Source of the DNA: Streptomyces sp. CBMA291
GTDB taxonomy: Bacteria > Actinomycetota > Actinomycetes > Streptomycetales > Streptomycetaceae
Assembly (NCBI RefSeq): GCF_014596525.1
Contig: NZ_MSJP01000033.1
Location: forward strand, 1-64,000
Direction: 5' to 3'
Length of the DNA stretch: 64,000 nt
The translations under genes were made by a program, and so were the position numbers. Within the stretch, counting starts at the first letter, position 1; each line of letters starts with the position of its first letter. The notes under the pieces were generated by a model. It ran no database searches, was not told the DNA's origin, and worked only from the letters and a program-made list of their open reading frames with translations. Shown here piece after piece: positions 28,231 to 37,755 of the stretch.

Positions 28231-29451
28231 TCAGCTCAGCCGCTCGATCACCATCGCCATGCCCTGGCCGCCGCCCACGCACATGGTCTCCAGGCCGAAC
28301 TGCTTGTCGTGGAACCGGAGGCTGTTGATCAGGGTGCCGGTGATGCGGGCGCCGGTCATGCCGAAGGGGTGGCCGACGGCGATGGCGCCGCCGTTGACGT
28401 TCACCTTGTCCAGGTCGAGACCCAGCTCCTGGTAGGAGGGGATGACCTGGGCGGCGAAGGCCTCGTTGATCTCGGCCAGGTCGATGTCCCCGATGGTCAG
28501 GCCGGCGCGCGACAGGGCCTGCTTCGAGGCCTCGACCGGGCCCAGGCCCATGATCTCGGGGGAGAGGCCGGAGACGCCGGTGGAGACGATCCGGGCCAGC
28601 GGGGTCAGGCCCAGCTCGCGCGCCTTGGTGTCCGACATGATCACGAGCGCGGCGGCGCCGTCGTTGAGCGGGCAGCAGTTGCCCGCCGTGACCAGACCGT
28701 CGGGGCGGAAGACCGGCTTGAGGCCCTCCACGCCCTCCAGGGTGACCCCGGCGCGCGGGCCGTCGTCGGCGGAGACGACCGTGCCGTCCGGCAGCGTCAC
28801 CGGGGTGATCTCGCGGGCCCAGAAGCCCTTGGCGATGGCCTGCTCGGCGAGGTTCTGCGACCGTACGCCGAACTCGTCCATCTCCCGGCGGCTGATCCCC
28901 TTCAGCCGGGCCAGGTTCTCCGCGGTCTGGCCCATGGCGATGTACGCGTCCGGGACCAGGCCGTCCTCGCGCGGGTCGTGCCAGGCCGAGCCCTCGGATG
29001 CGGCGACGGCGGCGGTACGGGCCTCGGCCTCGGCGAAGAACGGGTTGTGCGTGTCGGGCAGCGAGTCCGAGTTGCCCTTCACGAAGCGGGACACCATCTC
29101 CACGCCCGCCGAGACGAACACGTCGCCCTCGCCCGCCTTGATCGCGTGCAGGGCCATCCGGGAGGTCTGGAGGGAGGAGGAGCAGTAGCGGGTGACCGTG
29201 CAGCCCGGGAGGTGGTCCATGCCCATCCGCACGGCCACGATCCGGCCCAGGTTGTTGCCCTGCTCGCCGCCGGGCAGACCGCAGCCCAGCATCAGGTCGT
29301 CGATGTCGCGCGGGTCCAGCTCGGGCACCTTGGCCAGGGCCGCCTGGACGATGGTCGCGGTGAGGTCGTCCGGCCGCAGGTCCTTCAGGGAGCCCTTGAA
29401 GGCCCGGCCGATGGGGGAGCGGGCGGTCGAGACGATCACTGCTTCGGGCAT
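28231..29451 (-). CDS. Acetyl-CoA C-acyltransferase (thiolase)
   Basis: A 406-aa thiolase. ATG 29451 ([20 protein letters not shown]) follows GGAG; a GTG one codon earlier is possible. The acylated Cys is in [14 protein letters not shown], the catalytic His in [19 protein letters not shown] and the second Cys in [14 protein letters not shown]. It cleaves 3-ketoacyl-CoA or condenses acyl-CoA units, in fatty-acid beta-oxidation or acetoacetyl-CoA formation. No dehydrogenase partner is adjacent. Confidence 0.95.
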   Translation of the reverse strand: MPEAVIVSTARSPIGRAFKGSLKDLRPDDLTATIVQAALAKVPELDPRDIDDLMLGCGLPGGEQGNNLGRIVAVRMGMDHLPGCTVTRYCSSSLQTSRMALHAIKAGEGDVFVSAGVEMVSRFVKGNSDSLPDTHNPFFAEAEARTAAVAASEGSAWHDPREDGLVPDAYIAMGQTAENLARLKGISRREMDEFGVRSQNLAEQAIAKGFWAREITPVTLPDGTVVSADDGPRAGVTLEGVEGLKPVFRPDGLVTAGNCCPLNDGAAALVIMSDTKARELGLTPLARIVSTGVSGLSPEIMGLGPVEASKQALSRAGLTIGDIDLAEINEAFAAQVIPSYQELGLDLDKVNVNGGAIAVGHPFGMTGARITGTLINSLRFHDKQFGLETMCVGGGQGMAMVIERLS

Positions 29452-29563
29452 CACGGCTCCATGAGGGTGCGGAGTGAGCGGACTGAAAGGGAAGTTACCC
29501 GCACGTACCGCACGGGGTCACCGGGCCGGACGTGTGATGCGGACCTCTTTTCTAAGCGCTCGC

Positions 29564-30601
29564 TCAGGCTCGGGGGGTGTGCGGGACCCGAGGGCCGTGC
29601 GGGGCGGGGGGAGGATCGGTGACGGCCGACGGCTCCGCCGGGACCGGGAGCCGCCGCCTGCGCCGGTGCTTGAGCAGCGCCCAGGGCGCCCGGACCCCCG
29701 TCACCTCCGTACCGGCCTGCGACGCCGCCTCGGCCGCCGCCTTGGCGACCGGCAGCACGTTCTCCCGGCGGGCGGGCTCGGGCCGGTCGGTCTCCGGCCA
29801 GACGCCGAGCACCGCGCAGACCGTCGGCAGGACCGCCATCGCCGCCGTCGCGTACCCCTCCGCCGAGGGATGGAAACTGTCCACCCCGAACATCTCGCGC
29901 GGGTTCGCCGCGAACTCCGGCCCCAGCAGATCCCCCAGCGACACCGTCCGGCCGCCCTGCTCCACCACCACGATCGTCTGCGCCGCCGCCAGCTGCCTCG
30001 ACGTCCGCCGGGCCAGCCAGCGCAGCGGCTGGTACACCGGCTCGATCGTCCCCAGATCCGGGCAGGTGCCCACCACCACCTCCGCGCCCGCCGTCCGCAG
30101 CCGCCGCACCGCCGAGGCCAGCAGCCGCACCGACTGGGTCGGCGGCATCCGGTGGGTGACGTCGTTCGCGCCGATCATCAGGACGCAGACGTCCGGCGGC
30201 CCGAGCGGCTGGCTGAGCAGCAGCGACACCTGCCGCTCCAGATCGTCCGAGCGGGCGCCGGAGAGCGCCACGTTCCGCAGCACGACCGGCCGCTCGGCCA
30301 CCGCCGCGAGCCCCGAGGCGAGCAGCGCGCCCGGCGTCTGGCCCGAGCGGCGCACGCCCTGGCCCGCCGCCGTGGAATCACCCAGAAGGGCAAGCCGCAG
30401 CGGGGTGTCCGGGCCGAACGCCCTGCCGTACAGGCCGTCCGCCCCCGGCGGCAGCGGAGCCGCCCCGATGCCGACGGCCCGCTTGGCGATCTGGACCTCG
30501 GCCACGAGCACGCCGACCGCCGCCACCCCGAGCAGGCCGATGCCGCCGCCCCCGTACGCCGCACCCGCCGCGATCCGCCGTGCCACCCGCGCCCTCGACA
30601 T
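29564..30601 (-). CDS. SGNH/GDSL-type hydrolase, membrane-anchored
   Basis: A 345-aa protein from ATG 30601 with an AGGAGGTGA ribosome site. An N-terminal hydrophobic stretch (AYGGGGIGLLGVAAVGVLVAEV) likely anchors it outside the cell. Catalytic blocks are block I LALLGDSTAAGQG (Ser), block III MIGANDV (Asn) and block V GVDSFHPSAEGYATAA (Asp/His). The C-terminus is basic and low complexity. These enzymes deacylate or de-esterify lipids or cell-surface glycans; the substrate here is unknown. It diverges from cystathionine beta-synthase with a 104-bp shared upstream region. Confidence 0.88.
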   Translation of the reverse strand: MSRARVARRIAAGAAYGGGGIGLLGVAAVGVLVAEVQIAKRAVGIGAAPLPPGADGLYGRAFGPDTPLRLALLGDSTAAGQGVRRSGQTPGALLASGLAAVAERPVVLRNVALSGARSDDLERQVSLLLSQPLGPPDVCVLMIGANDVTHRMPPTQSVRLLASAVRRLRTAGAEVVVGTCPDLGTIEPVYQPLRWLARRTSRQLAAAQTIVVVEQGGRTVSLGDLLGPEFAANPREMFGVDSFHPSAEGYATAAMAVLPTVCAVLGVWPETDRPEPARRENVLPVAKAAAEAASQAGTEVTGVRAPWALLKHRRRRRLPVPAEPSAVTDPPPAPHGPRVPHTPRA

Positions 30602-30705
30602 GGGGCCGTCACCTCCTTCAGACCGGTCAAAGGTCTAACTGCCCCGTAACCGGCTCCGACTACGCATACGCTGGCCACACCATTACGGAGACCCCGGAGA
30701 TTACG

Positions 30706-32094
30706 GTGCAATTCCACGACTCGATGATCAGCCTCGTCGGCAACACCCCGCTGGTGAAGCTCAACAACGTCACCGCGGGCATTCAGGCAACCGTTCTCGC
30801 CAAGGTCGAGTACTTCAACCCGGGCGGCTCGGTCAAGGACCGGATCGCCCTGCGGATGATCGAGGCGGCGGAACAGAGCGGCGAACTCAAGCCCGGCGGC
30901 ACCATCGTCGAGCCCACCTCGGGCAACACGGGCGTCGGCCTGGCGATCGTGGCCCAGCAGAAGGGCTACAAGTGCATCTTCGTCTGCCCGGACAAGGTGT
31001 CGCTCGACAAGATCAACGTACTGCGCGCGTACGGCGCCGAGGTCGTCGTCTGCCCCACGGCCGTCGACCCCGAGCACCCGGACTCGTACTACAACGTCTC
31101 CGACCGGCTCGTCCGCGAGACGCCCGGAGCCTGGAAGCCCGACCAGTACTCCAACCCGAACAACCCGCGCTCCCACTACGAGACCACCGGTCCCGAGCTG
31201 TGGGAGCAGACGGAGGGGCGGATCACCCACTTCGTGGCGGGCGTCGGCACCGGCGGCACGATCTCCGGCACCGGCCGGTACCTCAGGGAGGCCAGCGGCG
31301 GGAAGGTCGAGATCGTCGGCGCGGACCCCGAGGGCTCCGTGTACTCGGGCGGCTCCGGCCGGCCGTACCTGGTCGAGGGCGTCGGCGAGGACTTCTGGCC
31401 CACCGCCTACGACCGGACCGTCACGGACCGGATCGTCGCCGTGTCCGACAAGGACTCCTTCCAGATGACCCGCCGCCTCGCCAAGGAGGAGGGCCTCCTC
31501 GTCGGCGGCTCCTGCGGCATGGCCGTGGTGGCCGCCCTTGAGGTCGCGCGGGAGCTGGGCCCCGACGACGTCGTGGTGGTCCTCCTGCCGGACTCCGGCC
31601 GCGGCTACCTCTCCAAGATCTTCAACGACGAGTGGATGGCCGACTACGGCTTCCTTGAGGACACCACCTCCGCCACCGTCGCGGACGTGCTGCGCCACAA
31701 GGACGGCGGCATTCCCTCCCTCGTCCACATGCACCCGGACGAGACCGTCGGCCAGGCCATCGAGGTGCTGCGCGAGTACGGCGTCTCCCAGATGCCCATC
31801 GTGAAGCCGGGCGCGGGCCACCCCGACGTCATGGCCGCCGAGGTCATCGGCTCGGTCGTCGAGCGCGAACTGCTCCAGGCGCTCTTCACCCAGAAGGCGT
31901 CCCTGGAGGACCCGCTGGAGGACCACATGTGCCGCCCGCTGCCGCAGGTCGGCTCCGGCGAACCGGTCGCCGACCTGATGGCCGTCCTCGGCGACACCTC
32001 GGACGCGGCGATCGTCCTGGTCGAGGGCAAGCCCACCGGCGTCGTCAGCCGCCAGGACCTGCTGGCGTTCCTGGCGGGCGGGGGAACGAAGTAG
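30706..32094 (+). CDS. cbs: Cystathionine beta-synthase
   Basis: A 462-aa PLP enzyme. GTG 30706 (VQFHDSMISLVGNTPLVKL) has GGAGA upstream and gives the usual family length. The PLP lysine is K44 in NPGGSVKDR, the cofactor phosphate loop is GVGTGGTISGTG, and TSGNTG binds substrate. Two C-terminal CBS domains (about 335-460; HMHPDETVGQAIEVLREYGVSQMPIV and VSRQDLLAFL) give regulatory nucleotide/SAM binding. It condenses homocysteine with serine to cystathionine, the first step of reverse transsulfuration. No cystathionine lyase is adjacent. Confidence 0.95.
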   Translation: MQFHDSMISLVGNTPLVKLNNVTAGIQATVLAKVEYFNPGGSVKDRIALRMIEAAEQSGELKPGGTIVEPTSGNTGVGLAIVAQQKGYKCIFVCPDKVSLDKINVLRAYGAEVVVCPTAVDPEHPDSYYNVSDRLVRETPGAWKPDQYSNPNNPRSHYETTGPELWEQTEGRITHFVAGVGTGGTISGTGRYLREASGGKVEIVGADPEGSVYSGGSGRPYLVEGVGEDFWPTAYDRTVTDRIVAVSDKDSFQMTRRLAKEEGLLVGGSCGMAVVAALEVARELGPDDVVVVLLPDSGRGYLSKIFNDEWMADYGFLEDTTSATVADVLRHKDGGIPSLVHMHPDETVGQAIEVLREYGVSQMPIVKPGAGHPDVMAAEVIGSVVERELLQALFTQKASLEDPLEDHMCRPLPQVGSGEPVADLMAVLGDTSDAAIVLVEGKPTGVVSRQDLLAFLAGGGTK

Positions 32095-32454
32095 GGACGG
32101 CACGGGGACGAGGCTCGGTCCCGGCGCCGGGAGGCACCGGGCCCGCGCGCGAAGCCGGTACGGGGCGGGGCCGGGTCGTGCGCGTGAACCGTCACAAGGA
32201 GGCGCCGGGCCCGTTCGCACAACCGGAACGAGCCCGACACATCCGCGAAGCACCCGCGTCACACGGGTCGGGCAGATTGGTGGACGTCGGCGTCACGGAC
32301 TCTCCGGAGCGGCTCCCGGATCCCGTACGACGCCACGGACGCGAAGCCCGGCCCTGACCCGGACCCGCGCCCCTCGCGGGGACCGCCGTCGTCCCGCCCC
32401 CCGGTGAACGGGGGTGCGGCGGTCCCCGCGACGACGCTTTGGTAGGACAGGCGC
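32095..32454. other. Intergenic region between cbs and the SUKH gene
   Basis: No gene. The main content is the large hairpin at 32374-32431 (listed separately). The remainder is GC-rich with a few weaker inverted repeats. A sequence CGACGCTTTGGTAGGACAG just before the next start may hold its promoter, with TAGGAC as a -10-like hexamer. Confidence 0.4.
32374..32431 (+). terminator. Large hairpin between cbs and the SUKH gene
   Basis: A 15-bp perfect outer stem TCGCGGGGACCGCCG (32374-32388) with 32417-32431, enclosing a second small hairpin (CCCCCG/CGGGGG). It may terminate cbs transcripts or insulate the following gene. Confidence 0.65.
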
Positions 32455-33060
32455 ATGACCTACGCGAACGAGGCGGCCGCCTCGTGGGACGGGATCGTCC
32501 GCTGGCTGGAGGCCCACGCACCCGGGAACACGGCCGTGCTCCGCCCGCCCGCCTCCGACGAGGACCTGCGCCTTCTCGAAGAAGCCCTGGGCTTTGCCGT
32601 GCCCGGGGACCTGGTGGCCTGGCTGCGCCGGAACAACGGCGGCACCGCCCTGGACCACCGGGTGCCGCTCCCGGAGGGCGGGCACCGGTACGTGCCCCAT
32701 CCCCACTCCGCCTTCCTGCCCCGCGGCGAGGTGTTCCTCGACTGCGAGAGCATCGGCCTCCTGTACCGCCGGAACCGCCGGATCGCCGTCGACATCGACG
32801 ACGAGGACTGGTGGCGGCCCTCCTGGATCCCCGTCACGGCCGTCCCGGACGCCCATGTCGGGATGCTCCTCGACACCGCGCACGGCGGGGACAGCCCCCC
32901 GGTGCTCGCCTTCCACGAGCCCGAGTACGCCTCCGCCCGCGCCCCTTCGCTCGGCCCCTGCCTGACCGGGATCGCGGAAGCGCTGGAGCGGGGCGAGGCC
33001 ACCCCCGCGACCGGCGGCTACCGGCCGGTGGCAAGGGACGGTCTGCTCGACTGGGAGTGA
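32455..33060 (+). CDS. SMI1/KNR4 (SUKH-superfamily) protein, candidate immunity protein
   Basis: A 201-aa soluble protein from ATG 32455. It shows the SUKH-1 pattern: W-x-x-I-V-R-W-L near the N-terminus, LRPPASDEDLRLLEEALGFAVPGDLVAWLRRNNGG (the family core), then YVPHPHSAFLPRGEVFL and DEDWWRPSWIPV, ending in a short helical stretch. SUKH proteins are best known as immunity proteins neutralising nuclease and other toxins of polymorphic toxin systems, though housekeeping members exist. It converges on a 1500-aa secreted protein ending in a NucA/NucB DNase domain, its most obvious partner. Confidence 0.85.
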   Translation: MTYANEAAASWDGIVRWLEAHAPGNTAVLRPPASDEDLRLLEEALGFAVPGDLVAWLRRNNGGTALDHRVPLPEGGHRYVPHPHSAFLPRGEVFLDCESIGLLYRRNRRIAVDIDDEDWWRPSWIPVTAVPDAHVGMLLDTAHGGDSPPVLAFHEPEYASARAPSLGPCLTGIAEALERGEATPATGGYRPVARDGLLDWE

Positions 33061-33129
33061 GGACCCGGAAACGGGGCAGGACCCGGCGCGAAGAACGCAC
33101 CGGGCCCCGCCGTTCGTACGGTTTCCTCC

Positions 33130-36100
33130 CTACGGCTTGGGCGCGTTGACCCAGTAGGCGTCGCCTTCCAGGAGGCGGTTGCGCGTGATGAAGCCACCGA
33201 ACCCGGCCATGGACTGGGAGTTCTGGTTGTTGGACATGCTGGACCGTCCGCACGGCTCGGTCCAGGTGGGCAGGTGCTCCCGGGGGTCCGGGATCAGGTG
33301 CCACAGACCCGAGGCATCGCGCTGGGCGATGGTGTTGGCGCACCCGCTGCCGTCGGCGACGGACTTCTGGTTCTGGCCGTTCCAGACCTTCGGGATCGCC
33401 GCGCTCTGCCAGCTGGACGCGAAGGGGTACTCGTCACAACTGGGCACGTCGTTCGGGCCCAGCTCGGGAGACATGGTGGCGAGTGGGCTCCGTACCCACG
33501 ACTGGGGGCAGATGACGTCCCGGTTGTGATCGGGCAGCGGCTTCGTGGAGTTGGGCAGGGGTACGAGGACATCCTTCGTCAGGTACGTGAGCGGCTCCTT
33601 GCCCTTTCGGCCGTACCCGCCGGGGATCTTCTCCTGCATCAGCCAGATGTGGGCCGCGGCCGCGGGGAACTTCTTCTCGTTGATCCGGAGTTCGGGCCGG
33701 TACGAGAGGAAGACACAGCCGGGGGTCGCCTTCGCCTCGACGTCGCACCGGACGTTGAGTTCCGGCCTCTCCGCGTCGACCGAGTTGCTCGGAGCGCCGT
33801 TGGCCGTACCGCTGAGCCTCCAGTACGGAGTGATCGTGCCGCGCTCGGCGCCGTTCGACGGCGTCCACTTCATCCGGGAGGTGACGATCGCCCAGTGGGC
33901 GTCGCCGCGTGCGAAGGTGGTGAGGCCGGTCCACGGGGTCGTGGTGACCTGGCAGTAGCCCCGGCACAGGAAGTCCAGGTTGACGGAGGCGGTGTTGACG
34001 GCCGAGTCCATGGACTTCAGCTGGATGGAGGCGGTCTGCGTCGTCGTGTCGGTGTTGAGGTCGGTGTCGACCTCAAGCCGGAAGTTGAACCTCGCCTGGC
34101 CCTTGGGGGTGCCGTTCACCAGGTAGGTGATGACGAGTTCGTCGACCAGGCAGGACTGGGTCCGCAGGAAGTTGACCGAGGGGTTCTGGACCACCGAGCA
34201 GGACGCGGTCTCCCCGGGGGTCGCCGCGGTGAGACCGGTGAGCGAGGGCGACTGGAGCAGCCCGAGTGTGGTCGGTTTGCCGAAGGACAGCACGGCACTG
34301 GTCCCCGCACCGCCGCTCTTGGCCTGCTGCCCGCCGGACGCTCCGGCGCCGTTCGCCGGGGCGACCGGCCAGGAGGGCGACGGAATCGTGTCGGAGAAGA
34401 GGGAGGCGGCGGTCTGGGGCTGGTCGTTCGGCTCCGGGTCGGGAGCGAGCGGGTTCGGGTCTCCGAAGGTCAGATCCGCCGGGATGCCCGAGTACTCGCC
34501 CGGAACGAAGGCGATCGCGTCCCACGCGATGTCCTTCTCACCGGTCCCGTCGGAGGTGAAGTTGGAGAGGCTGACCTGGGGAATCGTGTCGCCGAACTGG
34601 TAGGCGCCCAGGTCGACCCACTTGTTGGAGGCGTTGTCCGCCTGGGAGACGGGCTTGACGACCGTGTCGTCCACCGTCTTGATCCGGTAGTCGGCGTTCT
34701 TGGTCTGCGCCCCGTGGTCCGGGATGTGCGCGTAGACCTTCGCCTGGCCGCCCGGGATCGGCTGGTTCAGCTTCCACACCCCGTCGATCTCCATCCGGTG
34801 CCCGTAGTTCGGGTCCGGCTGGCGGGTGTGGGTGAACCAGAAGTGGTTGCCGTAGCCGGCGCCGATCTGGTGGGTGTCCATCTTTCCGGGGTAGGTGCCG
34901 TCGCTCCAGATGTAGTAGTTCAGCTTGAACGTGCCTGCGGACACGGTTGTCCCGCAGCTTCTCGAAGCCGATCCCGCCGGGACGATCCCGTGCTGGACGT
35001 CGTCGACGATCAGGGCGTTCGCCGGGAGACCGCTGGAGCAGCGCGGCGGATAGGAGTTGGCGTCGGGCTGCTCCGGGTAACTGGTGTCGAACCGGTGCAC
35101 CTGGTTGCCGCACTGGGCTCCGGAGCCGCAGTTCTTCCAGGTCACCGCCTTGTTCCACCAGCAGTGCAGCCAGTGCGGGTTGGTGGTGCCGTTGCCGGAG
35201 TCCAGACCGCAGGCGCCCATGCCCGGGTCGTTGGAGTCACCCTCGGCGATCTTGCTCGGAGTGCAGTTGTTCGACGTGTCGCAGAACAGGCCGATCGGCG
35301 GCTTGGCGGTCGTCCGGTCCGCGTTGATCGTCCAGTTGGCGGGGCGGTACCCGGCCTGCATGTCACCGGGGGCGAACATGGCCGTGATGGGCCGGGCGGC
35401 CCAGCCGATGACCTTCTCCTCGTACGGCCACTCCTGCGGGCGTGCCGCGTGGCTGTAGTCGGTGCCGCCGAGCGCGTTCTCCAGGAACGGGGTGCGGTTG
35501 GCCTTCCACAGCGGGTTGGCCGGGTTGTTGGTCCAGCCCACGCCCCAGTGTCCGGCGGAGTCCGCGGCGGACTGCGGGTAGAAGCCCGAGTTGTACGCCC
35601 ACAGGGCGAAGAACCAGCTCTCGATCCACTTGGGGTGGCCGTCGTTGACCTTCATCCCCGCGTTGTACGTCTGGTTCCACTTCTCGGAGAGGATCTGGGC
35701 CCCGGCCGCGATGTTGGCCGTGTAGTCCAGCGCGATGGCCTCCTGCTGGAGGACCGTCTTGGTGGGCTGGTCGTGGCCCGGGAGCCGCATGCCGTCGGTG
35801 GCCTGGGTGATGCCGTAGCCGCAGTCGGACTTCTTCCAGTCGATGGACCACGGGTCGCCCTGGGTGCCACTGGGGTTGTAGTCGACGCCGTAGTAGTTGC
35901 CGATCAGGCTGTTGGCGGTGACGCCGGGCACCGCGTACCGCGTGGCCTGCCACATGTTCGACTCCTGCGCGGTGACGCCCAGGAGGATCTGTGACGGGAT
36001 GTGCCAGCGGTCGTTGTCGCCGTCCTCGCTGTCCAGGGTTCCGTTGGGGTCACCGGCGAGGGTGATCGGCGGGAACAGGCCCTGCGGCTGGTAGCCGCCC

Positions 36101-37632
36101 ATGCCCGTGTTCTTCCAGTTCGGGCTGCGGGTGAGGTTCAGACGCCCGATGACCGCCTGGTCCACGGCCCACTCGACCTGACGGGGAGTCGGCTGGAACG
36201 CCTGCTTCCGTACGTCGTTGCGGGGCACCGCGCAGGTGCGCTCGTTCTCGTCCTCGCCGGGATCGGTCGGCGAGCCGCCGAACGCGGCCGCACCGGCGGC
36301 GGGGGCGAGGCCCTTCGCGGCCGGGGAACCGCCCGTGCCCCGCGTGGCGGCCGTGCCGCCCTTCGCCGGAGCCGGAAGCGCCGGAGAGGGCGTACGGCCC
36401 CGCTCCGCCGCCTTCGGCCCGCCGACGCGGACCTCGCCCGGCAGGGTGTCCAGGGTCACGGTACGGGCCGTGCCGAGGAGCCGCACCGTGGTGCGCGCGG
36501 TGCGCTCGGTCAGTGCCTCCTCGGGCCGGATGCGGCTGTCCTTGCCGTCCGCCCACGCCGTGGTGACCGCCGCGTGGCCGTGGCTGGAGAGCCGGGCGCC
36601 CTTGGCCAGACCGCCGGGGTTCCTGACGGCCTTCGGCAGGGTGCCCTTCGTGGCCGCGTCGCCGGTCACGTAGACGGTGCCGTCGGCCGAGGAGGCGAGG
36701 TCCCAGTCGGTGAGCCGGCCCGAGGCCACCGTGGCGGCCTTCGCCCGGCCCTGACGGAGCTGCGCGCCGGTCAGGTGCTCGGCGTACCCCGTCGCCACCG
36801 TCACGGCGTCGCCGCCGCCGGAGCGGTCGATGTAGGTGAGGCCGCCGGAGGAGTCCGCCGTCAGCTGGAAGGGGACCGCCCGGGTGCGGGTGATCTCCCG
36901 GAGCCCGCCCTTCGCCCCGGCGGCGACCAGCCGGTTGCCGTGCGCGGCGACGATGCCGTCCCGCGTCGGCACGGCGGAGGTGACCTGGCCCGGGTAGGCG
37001 ACCGGCTCGCCGGACTCGCCGGTCACGGTGTCCACCGTGATCAGCCGGGTCCGCTGCGCGCTGTCCTCCTCGTAGGACAGCTGGCTGAACACGGCCTGCT
37101 CGCCCGCGCCGCAGCCGGGGCTGAAGTAGGCGAGCGAAGCCTGGAAGGGAAGCTTGGTGACCTTGCCCGTGGTGAGGTCCACGGTCGCCGCGAAGGCTCC
37201 CCGCGCCATCAGTTCCGGCTTGTTGGTGAAGGTACGCGGCGCGTAGGCGACGGCCGCGCGCCTGCCGGACGCGGTGAGGCAGGCGTTGCCGATCCAGGCG
37301 TCGGCGTCGAAGCCGGGCTCGGACAGGGTGGCCGCCGTCTTCCAGGCGTACCCCGCGCTCTCGTCGGCGACGAGCAGGTGGAAGCCCGTACCGTCGCCGG
37401 AGGTGGTGAACGCGGTGTCGGTGGACCGCGCGTAGCCGTCGCCCAGGACGGCCGCCCGGTCCGCGGGCGCGACCGCGCCGGGCTCGTCCACCTGCCGCGT
37501 GACCGGCGCCGGGGCGCCGCCCGCCGGGGGTGTGGTCTGCGCTGCCCGCGCGGGCAGCGTCAGCGGCACGGCGAGCGCTGTGGCCAGCGCGACCGTGAGC
37601 GGCGCCAGGCGCCGCATGCGTATGTGTCTCAC
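33130..37632 (-). CDS. Giant secreted protein: lytic-transglycosylase-like, golvesin-like and NucA/NucB DNase domains
   Basis: A 1500-aa protein with a signal peptide (MRHIRMRRLAPLTVALATALAVPLTLPARA). Residues ~40-420 look like repeated beta strands (propeller-like). About 540-690 resembles lytic transglycosylase/lysozyme-like domains: WHIPSQILLGVTAQESNMW (candidate catalytic Glu), DCGYGITQATDGM and FFALWAYNSGF. About 880-1045 is a golvesin/xanthan-lyase-like beta domain (IGAGYGNHFWFTHTR, MEIDGVWKLN). The end (about 1399-1500) fits NucA/NucB DNases: CDEYPFASSW then NQNSQSMAGFGGF and NRLLEGDAYWV. Architecture suggests wall passage plus nuclease action, as a nutrient DNase or a toxin. It lies 123 bp after a MacAB-like exporter. 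Confidence 0.85.
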   Translation of the reverse strand: MRHIRMRRLAPLTVALATALAVPLTLPARAAQTTPPAGGAPAPVTRQVDEPGAVAPADRAAVLGDGYARSTDTAFTTSGDGTGFHLLVADESAGYAWKTAATLSEPGFDADAWIGNACLTASGRRAAVAYAPRTFTNKPELMARGAFAATVDLTTGKVTKLPFQASLAYFSPGCGAGEQAVFSQLSYEEDSAQRTRLITVDTVTGESGEPVAYPGQVTSAVPTRDGIVAAHGNRLVAAGAKGGLREITRTRAVPFQLTADSSGGLTYIDRSGGGDAVTVATGYAEHLTGAQLRQGRAKAATVASGRLTDWDLASSADGTVYVTGDAATKGTLPKAVRNPGGLAKGARLSSHGHAAVTTAWADGKDSRIRPEEALTERTARTTVRLLGTARTVTLDTLPGEVRVGGPKAAERGRTPSPALPAPAKGGTAATRGTGGSPAAKGLAPAAGAAAFGGSPTDPGEDENERTCAVPRNDVRKQAFQPTPRQVEWAVDQAVIGRLNLTRSPNWKNTGMGGYQPQGLFPPITLAGDPNGTLDSEDGDNDRWHIPSQILLGVTAQESNMWQATRYAVPGVTANSLIGNYYGVDYNPSGTQGDPWSIDWKKSDCGYGITQATDGMRLPGHDQPTKTVLQQEAIALDYTANIAAGAQILSEKWNQTYNAGMKVNDGHPKWIESWFFALWAYNSGFYPQSAADSAGHWGVGWTNNPANPLWKANRTPFLENALGGTDYSHAARPQEWPYEEKVIGWAARPITAMFAPGDMQAGYRPANWTINADRTTAKPPIGLFCDTSNNCTPSKIAEGDSNDPGMGACGLDSGNGTTNPHWLHCWWNKAVTWKNCGSGAQCGNQVHRFDTSYPEQPDANSYPPRCSSGLPANALIVDDVQHGIVPAGSASRSCGTTVSAGTFKLNYYIWSDGTYPGKMDTHQIGAGYGNHFWFTHTRQPDPNYGHRMEIDGVWKLNQPIPGGQAKVYAHIPDHGAQTKNADYRIKTVDDTVVKPVSQADNASNKWVDLGAYQFGDTIPQVSLSNFTSDGTGEKDIAWDAIAFVPGEYSGIPADLTFGDPNPLAPDPEPNDQPQTAASLFSDTIPSPSWPVAPANGAGASGGQQAKSGGAGTSAVLSFGKPTTLGLLQSPSLTGLTAATPGETASCSVVQNPSVNFLRTQSCLVDELVITYLVNGTPKGQARFNFRLEVDTDLNTDTTTQTASIQLKSMDSAVNTASVNLDFLCRGYCQVTTTPWTGLTTFARGDAHWAIVTSRMKWTPSNGAERGTITPYWRLSGTANGAPSNSVDAERPELNVRCDVEAKATPGCVFLSYRPELRINEKKFPAAAAHIWLMQEKIPGGYGRKGKEPLTYLTKDVLVPLPNSTKPLPDHNRDVICPQSWVRSPLATMSPELGPNDVPSCDEYPFASSWQSAAIPKVWNGQNQKSVADGSGCANTIAQRDASGLWHLIPDPREHLPTWTEPCGRSSMSNNQNSQSMAGFGGFITRNRLLEGDAYWVNAPKP

Positions 37633-37755
37633 GCTCTTCCTTCGTCGGAGTGGTGCTCGCGCACCATCGGATCTTCCGGAGGCACGGCGAAGCTCCCGGC
37701 GTACGGGAGCACCCCGCCGTGACGTGTGAGGGGAAGGCGCTGCGTGCGCCGTGCG

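Noticed and set aside
27960..28328. Frame starting MALTCVNKLFRDVGHI after an AGGAGG
   Set aside because: The ribosome site is too far from the ATG (11 nt), the codons end often in A/T at first and then become repeat DNA, and it runs into the thiolase gene.
33274..35994. 906-aa rightward frame over the giant nuclease gene
   Set aside because: Antisense shadow; the nuclease frame carries signal peptide and domain motifs.
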